The notes under the pieces were generated by a model. That model made no database searches. It had not been told where the DNA came from and saw only the letters and a program-made list of their open reading frames with translations. The translations under genes were made by a program, and so were the position numbers. From Streptomyces syringium (lineage in GTDB: Bacteria; Actinomycetota; Actinomycetes; Streptomycetales; Streptomycetaceae): 64,000 nt of DNA. The stretch is taken from NCBI RefSeq assembly GCF_017876625.1, contig NZ_JAGIOH010000001.1, positions 7,213,501-7,277,500 of the forward strand, given 5' to 3'. Below are positions 13,801 to 25,800 of this stretch, piece after piece (position 1 is the first letter of the stretch; each line of letters starts with the position of its first letter).

Positions 13801-16800
13801 GAGGGCCCGGCGGTCACGGTGGACACGGCGTGCTCGTCGTCGCTGGTCGCCATGCACTGGGCCGCTCAGGCGCTCCGAGGCGGCGAGTGCTCGCTGGCGC
13901 TGGCCGGTGGTGTGACGGTCATGTCGACGCCGTCGGTGTTCGTGGAGTTCTCGCGTCAGCGCGGCCTGGCCGCCGATGGTCGCTGCAAGGCGTTCTCCGA
14001 TTCGGCCGATGGTGTGGGCTGGTCGGAGGGTGTCGGCATGCTGGTGCTGGAGCGTCTCTCCGACGCCCGGCGCAACGGCCACCAGGTCCTCGCGGTCGTC
14101 CGCGGCAGCGCGGTCAACCAGGACGGTGCTTCGAACGGTCTGACGGCTCCGAACGGTCCGTCGCAGCAGCGGGTGATCCGCCAGGCGCTGGCGAGCGGCG
14201 GTCTGTCCCCTGAGGACGTGGACGCGGTGGAGGCGCACGGTACGGGTACGACGCTGGGTGACCCGATCGAGGCGCAGGCACTCCTGGCGACGTACGGCAG
14301 GGACCGTGACGGGGAGCGTCCGCTGCTGCTCGGTTCGGTGAAGTCCAACATCGGTCACACGCAGGCCGCGGCCGGTGTCGCCGGTGTCATCAAGATGGTC
14401 ATGGCCATGCGGCAGGGTGTCCTGCCGCAGACCCTGTACGCCGACACCCCGTCCTCGCACGTGGACTGGGAGGCGGGCGCGGTCGAGCTCCTGACGGAGA
14501 ACACCGCCTGGCCCGAGGCCGATCGGGTACGCCGGGCGGGCGTGTCGTCGTTCGGTATCAGCGGCACCAACGCGCACGTCATCGTCGAGCAGGCCCCCTC
14601 GGTGAAGGAGCCGAGCCGGGAGCCGGTGGTTTCGCCGGGCGTGGTGCCGTGGGTGGTGTCCGCCAGGACCGAGGCTGCGCTCGACGCCCAGGTGGACCGG
14701 CTGCGGTCCTTCGCGGCGGACGACACGGCGGCGACTTCGGTCGACGTCGGGCTCTCGCTGGCCACGGGCCGGTCGCTGTTCGACCACCGCACGGTGCTGC
14801 TGGCCTCGGACGACGGCGGCCTGACCGAAGCGGCACGCGGCGTTGCGACCGGCGAGGGACCGCTGGCGGTGTTGTTCTCGGGTCAGGGTGCGCAGCGGCT
14901 GGGGATGGGCCGGGAGCTGTACGAGCGTTTCCCGGTGTTCGCGGAGGCGCTGAATGCGGTGCTGGCGGAGCTGGAGCCGCTGGTGGAGGGCTCGCTGCGT
15001 GAGGTGATGTGGGGTGACGACGCCGGTCCGCTGAACGAGACGGGTTGCACGCAGCCCGCGCTGTTCGCGGTCGAGGTGGCGCTGTTCCGTCTGGTGGAAT
15101 CGCTGGGCATCACCCCGGAGTTCGTGGCCGGTCATTCGATCGGTGAGGTGGCGGCCGCGCATGTGGCCGGTGTGTTCTCGCTGACGGACGCCTGCCGACT
15201 GGTGGCGGCGCGAGGCCGTTTGATGCAGGCACTGCCTGCGGGCGGTGCGATGGTGGCCGTCCAGGCGACCGAGGCGGAGGTGCTGCCGTTCCTCACCGAC
15301 GAGGTGTCGGTCGCGGCGGTCAACGGTCCGAACGCGCTGGTCATCGCCGGTGCCGAGGACGCGGTGCTGGAGATCGCGGGTCGTCTGGCGGCCGAGGGTC
15401 GTAAGACGTCGCGGTTGTCGGTGTCGCATGCGTTCCACTCGCCGCTGATGGAGCCGATGCTGGAGGACTTCCGCGCGGTGGTCGAGGGCTTGGCCTTCGC
15501 TGAGCCTTCGGTGCCGGTGGTTTCCAACCTCACCGGACTGGTGGCTACTGCCGAGGAGATCTGCTCTCCGGAGTACTGGGTACGCCACGTCCGCGAGGCC
15601 GTGCGCTTCGCCGATGGGGTACGGACCCTGGTAGGTGAGGGTGTCGGAACGTTCCTGGAGCTGGGTCCGGACGGTGTGCTGTCCGCGATGGCCGCCGAGT
15701 CGGTGCCTGACGGTACTGCCCTCGTGCCGGTCCTGCGCAAGAACCGCCCGGAGGAGACGGCTGCCGTCACCGCGCTGGCCACGCTGCACGTCCAGGGTGT
15801 CCCCGTCGACTGGTCGGCGTTCTTCGCCGGGACCGGTGCCCGCCGGGTCGACCTGCCCACGTACGCGTTCCAGCGTCAGTGGTTCTGGCCGGCCGGTACG
15901 GCGCTGTCGGTGGTGGACGCCACCGCGGTGGGTCTCACGCCCGCCGGGCACCCGCTGCTCAACGGCTCGGTGGAGCTCGCGGTCGGCGAAGGGGTGCTGT
16001 TCACGAGCCGGCTGTCGGTGCGGTCGCACCCCTGGCTGGCCGATCACGTGGTGATGGGACGCGTGCTCCTCCCGGGCACGGCCTTCGTGGAGCTCGCGAT
16101 CCGTGCTGGTGACGAGGTCGGCTGCGACCGGATCGAGGACCTGACCCTGGCCGCCCCGCTGGTCCTGCCCGAGCAGGGTGCGGTGCAGGTGCAGGTCTCG
16201 GTGGGCGCACCCGACGAGTCGGGCAGGCGCGTCGTGGAGGTCCACTCGCGGCCCGAGGGCGCGGTGGACGCGCCCTGGGCACAGCACGCCACAGGTGTGC
16301 TCACGGAGGGACCGGCTGTCACCCACGCCGGCTTCGACGCCGAGGAGTGGCCGCCGGCCGGAGCCGAGCCGGTGGAACTGGACGGCTGCTACGAGCAGTT
16401 CGCCGAGGAGGGCTTCCAGTACGGACCGGCCTTCCAGGGCCTGGAGGCGGCATGGCGCCGGGGCGACGACGTCTTCGCCGAGGTGCGGCTGCCCGAGAGC
16501 GTCGAGCGCGACGCAGACGGCTTCGGCCTGCACCCCGCCCTGCTCGACGCGGCCCTGCACGCCGCACTGCCGGCCGCGGCCGGCACGGAGAGCGGCGGGC
16601 TGCCCTTCTCGTGGGAGGGCGTCTCGCTGTACGCCTCCGGCGCCTCGGCGCTGCGCGTCCGGCTGTCCCCGGCCGGTGAGAACGCTCTCGCGATCACGAT
16701 GGCCGACGCTTCGGGCGCGCCCGTCGCGTCGGTGGAATCCCTGTTGGTCCGCGCGGTGTCGGGCGAGCAGCTCAGCGGCTCGGAGGCACCGGCCCGCGAC

Positions 16801-19800
16801 GCGATGTTCCGGGTGGACTGGACGCCGGTGCGGGTGGCCGAATCGGCCGGTACCGAGTCGGTGGCGCTGGTGGGGCCGGACGGGTTCGGGCTGGTGGAAG
16901 CCCTGCCGGGCATGGCTCCGCACACGGACCTGGCGTCGGTGGCTGCCGCTACGACTCTGCCGGATGTGGTCCTGGTCCCCGTGGCCGGAGTGTCCGGCGA
17001 CGACACGGTCGGCTCCGTCCACGGTCTGGTGGCCCGGACGTTGGGTCAGTTGCAGGCGTGGCTGGAGGAGGAGCGGTTCGCCGGTTCGCGTCTGGTGTTC
17101 GTGACGCGTGGCGCGGTGAGCGGCACTGATCTGGCCGCCGCCTCGGTGTGGGGTCTGGTGCGTTCGGCTCAGACGGAGAACCCGGGCCGCTTCGGCCTGG
17201 TGGACCTGGACGCGGCCGCTACGTCCCTGGCCGTACTGCCGCAGGCCCTTGCAGTGGATGAACCGCAGCTGGTCATTCGCGAGGGCGGGATCACGGCCGC
17301 GCGACTGGCCCGGGTACCGGGCGCAAGCTCCGAAGCGGCGGTCTGGGACGCCGAGGGCCGGGTGCTCGTCACCGGCGGCACCGGCGGTCTGGGAGCGCTG
17401 CTGGCGCGGCACCTCGTGACCGAACACGGTGTGCGGCAGTTGCTGCTCGTCAGTCGCCGGGGCCTTGGCGCCGATGGAGCCCGTGACCTGGTCGCAGAGC
17501 TGGCGGAGCTGGGTGCCGAGGCCGTGGTGGCCGCGTGTGACATCGCCGACCGTGATGGTGTGGCCGAGCTCCTGGCTCAGCACCCGATCACTGCCGTGGT
17601 GCACGCGGCGGGTGTGCTCGACGACGGTGTGATCGCTTCCCTGACGCCCGAGCGCGTCGACGCGGTGCTGCGGCCGAAGGTGGACGCGGCATGGAATCTG
17701 CACGAGCTGACCCGCGGCCTGGACTTGAGTGCCTTCGTGGTGTTCTCCTCGGTCGCCGGTACGTTCGGCGGCGCGGGTCAGGGCAACTACGCGGCCGGTA
17801 ATGCCTTCCTCGACGCGCTCGTACAGCGGCGCCGCCAGGAAGGCCTGCCGGGCATCTCTCTGGTGTGGGGCCCGTGGGACCAGTCCGGTGGCATGACCGG
17901 CACGCTCACCGAAGCCGACCTCCAGCGCATGGCCCGTGCGGGTATGCCCGCGCTGTCGGCCGAGCAGGGCATGGCGCTGTTCGACAACGCACTGGCGTCC
18001 GACGAGCCCGTCGTCCTGCCGGTACGGCTCGACCTGCCGGTGCTGCGCACCCTGGGCGAGGTGCCGTCCCTGCTGCGCGGTCTGGTGCGGGTGCGTTCCC
18101 GCCGGGCCGCGGTGACGGGATCGAGCGCCGCCGCGGGTCTCGTGCAGCGGCTGGGCCGACTCGACGAAGCCGACCGGCGTGAGGTGCTGCTGGACCTGGT
18201 CCGGAGCCAAGTGGCCCTGGTGCTGGGGCATGCCGGCGGCGACGAGATCGATCCGGCACGGGCGTTCCGCGCCCTCGGCTTCGACTCGCTCACGGCGGTG
18301 GAGCTGCGGAACCGCCTGGGCACGGTCTCCGGTCTGCGGCTGCCGGCGACGCTGGTGTTCGACTACCCGACACCGGACGTGCTGGCGGACTACCTGCTGG
18401 ACGAGCTGTTCGGCGCCGCGGCCGAGTCTTCGGTGCCCGTGCGGGCGCTGCCGCCGGTGGCCGACGACCCGGTGGTCATCGTCGGTATGGCGTGCCGCTA
18501 CCCCGGTGGGGTGAGCTCGCCCGAGGACCTCTGGCGGCTCGTCTCCGAAGGTGCCGACGCGGTGTCCGGCTTCCCGGTCAACCGTGGCTGGGACGTCGAC
18601 GGTCTGTACAACCCGGACCCGGATCACCAGGGGACCGCGTACACCCGTTCCGGTGGTTTCCTGCATGACGCGGGTGGGTTCGACCCGGAGTTCTTCGGGA
18701 TGAGCCCGCGTGAGGCTCTCGCCACCGACTCGCAGCAGCGTCTGTTGCTGGAGGCGTCGTGGGAGGCGTTCGAGCGGGCCGGTATCGATCCGGCGTCGCT
18801 GCGCGGCAGCCAGACCGGTGTCTTCGCCGGCCTCATGTACAACGACTACAACGTCGTTCTCGGTGGGGACGAGTTCGAGGGCTTCAAGGGCAGCGGCACC
18901 TCACCGAGCGTGGCCTCGGGCCGCGTGTCGTACACGCTGGGCCTGGAGGGCCCGGCGGTGACCGTCGACACGGCGTGCTCGTCGTCGCTCGTCGCGATGC
19001 ACTGGGCGATGCAGGCCCTGCGTAGCGGTGAGTGCTCGTTGGCGCTGGCCGGTGGTGTGACGGTCATGTCGACGCCGTCGGTGTTCGTGGAGTTCTCGCG
19101 ACAGCGCGGCCTCTCGGCGGACGGCCGGTGCAAGGCGTTCTCGGACTCGGCCGACGGTGTGGGCTGGTCGGAGGGTGTCGGCATGCTGGTGCTGGAGCGT
19201 CTCTCCGACGCCCGGCGCAACGGCCACCAGGTCCTCGCGGTCGTCCGCGGCAGCGCGGTCAACCAGGACGGTGCTTCGAACGGTCTGACGGCTCCGAACG
19301 GTCCGTCGCAGCAGCGGGTGATCCGCCAGGCGCTGGCGAGCGGCGGTCTGTCCCCTGAGGACGTGGACGCGGTGGAGGCGCACGGTACGGGTACGACGCT
19401 GGGTGACCCGATCGAGGCGCAGGCACTGCTGGCGACCTATGGCCGGGACCGTGACGAGGAGCGTCCGCTGCTGCTCGGTTCGGTGAAGTCCAACATCGGT
19501 CACACACAGGCCGCGGCCGGCGTGGCCGGTGTCATCAAGATGGTCATGGCCATGCGGCAGGGTGTCCTGCCGCAGACCCTGCACGTCGACACCCCGTCCT
19601 CGCACGTGGACTGGGAGGCGGGCGCGGTCGAGCTGCTGACGGAGAACACGGCGTGGCCGGAGTCCGGCCGGGTGCGGCGGGCCGGTGTCTCGTCGTTCGG
19701 CATCAGCGGCACCAACGCGCACGTCGTCCTGGAGCAGGCCCCCGCGGCGGACGCCCCTCAGGCGGGGCCGGACGAGTCGCCGATGCCGGAGTCCGGCGTG

Positions 19801-22800
19801 GTGCCGTGGGTCCTGTCGGGACGGACGGCCGAGGCGCTGCGGGCACAGGCCGATCGCTTGCTGTCGGCTGTGCGGGACGGCGGGATCCGGTCCGTTGACG
19901 TCGGGTTCTCGCTGGCCACCAGCCGCTCGGTGTTCGAGCACCGGGCTGTTGTGCTCGCCGACGACCACGAGCGGGCCGTACGCGGTCTGGCGGCCCTGTC
20001 GGCCGGCGCACCGGACCCCGCGGTGCTGGAGGGTTCGCCCACCGGCGGGAAGACGGCACTGCTGTTCTCGGGTCAGGGTGCGCAGCGGCTGGGGATGGGC
20101 CGGGAGCTGTACGAGCGTTTCCCGGTGTTTGCGGAGGCGCTGGATGTGGTGCTGGCGGAGCTGGAGCCGCTGGTGGAGGGCTCGCTGCGTGAGGTGATGT
20201 GGGGTGACGATGCCGCTCTGCTGAACGAGACGAGTCGGACGCAGCCCGCGTTGTTCGCGGTCGAGGTGGCGTTGTTCCGTCTGGTGCGTTCGTGGGGTGT
20301 GAAGCCGGACTTCCTGGCGGGTCACTCCATTGGTGAGGTGGCTGCTGCCCATGTGGCGGGTGTGCTGTCGCTGTCGGACGCGTGCCGTCTCGTCTCTGCT
20401 CGAGGCCGTTTGATGCAGGCGCTGCCTGAGGGCGGTGCGATGGTCGCTGTGCAGGTGACCGAGGAGGAGGTGCTGCCGTTCCTCACTGACGAGGTGTCGG
20501 TCGCGGCGGTCAACGGTCCGTCGTCGGTGGTCGTCTCGGGTGCCGAGGACGCGGTGCTGGAGCTCGCGGGTCGTCTTTCTGCCGAGGGTCGTAAGACGTC
20601 GCGGTTGTCGGTGTCGCATGCGTTCCACTCGGCGCTGATGGAGCCGATGCTGGAGGACTTCCGCGCGGTGGTCGAGGGCTTGGCCTTCGCTGAGCCGTCG
20701 GTGCCGGTGGTCTCGAACCTCAGCGGGCAGGTGGCTACCCCCGAGGAGCTGTGCTCGCCCGAGTACTGGGTGCGCCACGTCCGTGAAGCGGTCCGCTTCG
20801 CCGACGGGATACGGACCTTGGCGGCCGAGGGCGTCGGAACGTTCCTGGAGCTGGGGCCGGACGGTGTGCTGTCCGCCATGGCCCAGGCCTCGGTGCCGGA
20901 CGGCACGGTCACGGTTCCGGTCCTGCGCAAGGACCGGCCCGAAGAGCTCGCGGCCATGACGGCACTCGCACGCATCCACGTGACCGGGACCCCGGTGAGC
21001 TGGGAGACCGTGTTCGAGGGCGCCCGGCGGGTGGATCTGCCCACGTACGCTTTCCAGCGTCAGTGGTTCTGGCCGGCGGGTGCGCTGAATGCCCCGGGTG
21101 ATATGCGTGCGGCCGGTCTGGGGTCTGCCGGGCATCCGTTGTTGGGTGCGGCGGTGGAACTGGCCGGTGGTGAGGGCGTGTTGTTCACCGGTCGGCTGTC
21201 GGTGCAGTCGCATCCGTGGCTGGCGGATCATGTGGTGATGGGCAGGGTTCTGCTGCCCGGTACCGCGTTGGTGGAACTGGCGATCCGTGCCGGTGACGAG
21301 GTCGGCTGCGACCGGATCGACGAGCTGACCCTCGCCGCACCGCTGGTGCTGCCCGAGCGGGGCGCCGTACAGGTGCAGGTCCGCGTGGGTGTCGCCGACG
21401 AAGCCGGTCGGCGCGCGGTCACGGTCCATTCCCGCCCCGACGGCGGCGAGGAACTGCCCTGGTCGCAGCACGCGATGGGTGCGCTGGTCCCGGGAACGGA
21501 CCCGGCAGACACCGGCTTCGACGCCGCTGTGTGGCCCCCGGCCGGGGCCGAGCCGGTGGACCTGGCCGGCTTCTACGAGGCACGGGCCGAGGACGGATTC
21601 GTGTACGGGCCGGAGTTCCAGGGGCTGCGGGCGGCGTGGCGGCGTGACGGCGAGGTGTTCGCCGAGGTGGCGTTGCCGGCAGCGGACGGCCGGGAGGCCG
21701 ACGGGTTCGGCCTGCACCCCGCCCTGCTCGATGCCGCGCTGCACGCCTCGGTGTTCACCGGCTTCGATTCCGATGAGCGTGGTGGCCTGCCGTTCTCGTG
21801 GGAAGGTGTCTCGCTCCACGCGTCCGGTGCCTCCGCCGTACGGGTGCGGTTGACCCGGGCCGGTGCGAGCGCGGTGTCCATCGCGATCGCCGACGCTGTG
21901 GGTGCTCCGGTCGCGTCGGTGGATTCGCTGCTGGTCCGTGCTGTGTCGCCCGAGCAGTTGGGCGGCCCGGAGATGCCGGTCGGGGACGCGATGTTCCGGG
22001 TGGACTGGTCGCCGGTGCGGGGAGCCGCTTCGCCGGGCGCCGAGTCGGTGGCCCTGGTGGGCCCGGATGTGTTCGGGCTGGCTGACGTCCTGCCGGACAT
22101 GGCTCTGCACGCGGACCTGGCGTCGGTGGCTGCCGCCACGGCTCTGCCGGGTGTGGTCCTGGTCCCCGTTGCCGGCCATGACACGGTCGAATCCGTGCAC
22201 GGCCTGGTGGCCCGGACGTTGGGTCAGTTGCAGGGGTGGCTGGAGGAGGAGCGGTTCGCGAGCTCGCGTCTGGTGTTCGTGACGCGTGGCGCGGTGAGCG
22301 GCGCTGATCTGGCTGCTGCTTCGGTGTGGGGTCTGGTGCGTTCGGCGCAGTCGGAGAACCCCGGTTGCTTCGGTCTGCTGGACCTCGGAACGGACGATGT
22401 GACGTCTCTGCCGCTGGCGGAGGCGTTGGCTACCGACGAGCCGCAGTTGGCCCTGCGTGAGGGCGAGCTCACGGCCGCGCGACTGGCCCGGGTGCCGGGC
22501 GAAGGTTCCGAGCCGGTGGTCTGGGACGCCGAGGGCCGGGTGCTCGTCACCGGTGGCACGGGCGGCCTGGGTGCGCTCGTGGCACGGCACTTGGCGGCCG
22601 AGCACGGTGTGCGGCACCTGCTGTTGGTGAGTCGCCGGGGACTGGGTGCCGATGGTGCCCAGGAGCTGGTCGCGGAGCTGGCGGAGCTGGGTGCCGAGGC
22701 TGTGGTGGCCGCGTGTGACATCGCCGACCGTGATGGTGTGGCCGAGCTCCTTGCTCAGCACCCGATCAGTGCCGTGGTGCACGCGGCAGGTGTCCTGGAC

Positions 22801-25800
22801 GACGGTGTGATCGGCTCGCTCACTCCCGAGCGGGTGTCCGCGGTGCTGCGGCCGAAGGTGGACGCGGTGTGGAATCTGCACGAGCTGACCCGCGACCTGG
22901 ACTTGGGTGCCTTCGTGGTGTTCTCGTCCGTCGCCGGTACGTTCGGCGGCGCGGGTCAGGGCAATTACGCGGCCGGTAATGCCTTCCTCGACGCGCTCGT
23001 GGAGCGGCGTCACGCAGAGGGCCTGGCCGGTGTGTCGCTGGTGTGGGGCCCGTGGGACCAGTCCGGTGGCATGACCGGCACCCTCGATGACGCCGATCTC
23101 CAGCGGCTGGCCCGCTCGGGTATGCCCGCGCTGTCGGTCGAACAGGGCCTGGCGCTGTTCGACGCGGCCCTGGCCGGTGCGGACCCCGTGGTGGTGCCGG
23201 TGCGGCTGGACCTGCCAGTGCTGCGTGCCTCGGGCGAGGTGCCGTCCTTGCTGCGCGGTCTGGTGCGGGTGCGTTCCCGCCGGGCCGCGGTGGCCGGTTC
23301 GAGCACGGCCGCGGGTCTGGTACAGCGACTGTCCGGACTGAGCGGCGAGGAGCGCCGTGAGGCGCTGCTGGACCTGGTCCGGAGCCAGGTGGCTCTCGTG
23401 CTGGGGCATGTCAGTGGCCATGAGATCGACCCGTCGCGGGCGTTCCGCGCCCTCGGCTTCGACTCGCTCACGGCGGTGGAGCTGCGGAACCGGTTGAACA
23501 CCGTCACCGGACTCCGGCTGCCGGCCACGCTGGTCTTCGACTACCCGAGCGTCCAGGCCCTTGCGTCGTTCGTCGAAGACGAACTGCTGGGCTCGGACGC
23601 GGCAGTCGCCGTGCCGGCCCCGTCGCGCACGACGACGGGCGACGACCCCGTGGTGATCGTGGGGATGGCGTGCCGGTACCCGGGTGGGGTGAGCTCGCCG
23701 GAGGATCTGTGGCGGCTCGTCACCGAGGGCACGGACGCCGTGTCCGCTTTCCCGGTCAACCGTGGCTGGGACGTCGACGGTCTGTACAACCCGGACCCGG
23801 GGCATGCGGGTACGTCGTACACGCGTTCCGGTGGTTTCCTGCATGACGCGGGTGAGTTCGACCCGGAGTTCTTCGGGATGAGCCCGCGTGAGGCGCTCGC
23901 CACCGACTCGCAGCAGCGTCTGTTGCTGGAGGCGTCGTGGGAGGCGTTCGAGCGGGCCGGTATCGATCCGGCGTCGCTGCGCGGCAGCCAGACCGGTGTC
24001 TTCGCCGGTGTGATGTACAGCGACTACGGCAGCACGCTGAGCGGCAAGGAGTTCGAGGGCCACCAGGGCCAGGGCAGTGCGGGCAGTGTGGCCTCCGGCC
24101 GCGTCTCGTACACCTTCGGGCTGGAGGGCCCGGCGGTGACGGTCGACACCGCGTGCTCGTCGTCGCTGGTGTCCCTCCACCTCGCCGCGCAGGCCCTGCG
24201 CAGTGGCGAGTGCTCGTTGGCGCTGGCGGGCGGTGTGACGGTCATGTCGACGCCGTCGGTGTTCGTGGAGTTCTCGCGTCAGCGCGGCCTGTCGGCGGAC
24301 GGCCGGTGCAAGGCGTTCTCGGACTCGGCCGATGGTGTGGGCTGGTCGGAGGGTGTCGGCATGCTGGTGCTGGAGCGTCTCTCCGACGCCCGGCGCAACG
24401 GCCATCAGGTCCTCGCGGTCGTCCGCGGCAGCGCGGTCAACCAGGACGGTGCTTCGAACGGTCTGACGGCTCCGAACGGTCCGTCGCAGCAGCGGGTGAT
24501 CCGCCAGGCGCTGGCGAGCGGCGGTCTGTCCCCTGAGGACGTGGACGCGGTGGAGGCGCACGGTACGGGTACGACGCTGGGTGACCCGATCGAGGCGCAG
24601 GCACTGCTGGCGACCTATGGCCGGGACCGTGACGGGGAGCGTCCGCTGCTGCTCGGTTCGGTGAAGTCCAACATCGGTCACACGCAGGCCGCGGCCGGTG
24701 TTGCCGGTGTCATCAAGATGGTCATGGCCATGCGGGAGGGCGTCCTCCCGCAGACCCTCCACGTGACGGAACCTTCCTCGCACGTGGACTGGGAGGCCGG
24801 CGCGGTGGAGCTGCTCCGGGAGAACACGGCCTGGCCGCAGACCGGTCACGCACGCCGCGCGGGCATCTCGTCCTTCGGTATCAGCGGCACCAACGCGCAC
24901 GTCATCGTCGAGCAGGCCCCCTCGGTGAAGGAGCCGAGCCGGGAGCCGGTGGTTTCGCCGGGCGTGGTGCCGTGGCTGGTGTCGGCCAAGTCCGAGGCTG
25001 CGCTCGACGCCCAGGTGGACCGGCTGCGGTCCTTCGTGGCGCAGGACACGGCGGCGACTTCGGTCGACGTCGGGTTCTCGCTGGTGACCGGCCGTTCGGT
25101 GTTCGAGCACCGCGCGGTGCTGCTGGCCACCGGCGACCAGGTGATCGAGGCGGCCCGGGGCACGGCGGCCGGTGCGGGTTCGCCGGCGGTGCTGTTCTCC
25201 GGGCAGGGCAGCCAGCGGATCGGAATGGGGCGTGAGCTGTACGCCCGGTTCCCGGTCTTCGCGGACGCCCTGGACAAGGTCCTGTCGGTGCTCGACGAGC
25301 ACCTGGACCGGCCCCTGCGGGACGTGATGTGGGGTGACGACCCCGACGAGCTGAACCGGACCGCCTGCACGCAGCCCGCGTTGTTCGCGGTGGAGGTGGC
25401 GCTGTTCCGGCTGGTGGAGTCCCTCGGGATCACCCCGGACTTCGTGGCCGGTCACTCCATCGGTGAGATCGCCGCGGCGCATGTCGCGGGGGTGTTCTCG
25501 CTGGAGGACGCCGGCCGACTGGTCGCGGCACGTGCCGGTTTGATGCAGGCGCTGCCTGAGGGCGGTGCGATGGTGGCCGTGCAGGCGACCGAGGCGGAGG
25601 TGCTGCCGCTGCTGACCGACGAGGTGTCGGTCGCGGCGGTCAACGGCCCGTCGTCGGTGGTCGTCTCCGGCGCCGAGGACGCCGTCCTGGAGCTCGCGGC
25701 CAAGCTTGCGGCCGAGGGCCGCAAGACGCATCGCCTGCCGGTGTCGCACGCCTTCCACTCGCCGTTGATGGAGCCGATGCTGGAGGGCTTCCGCGCGGTG

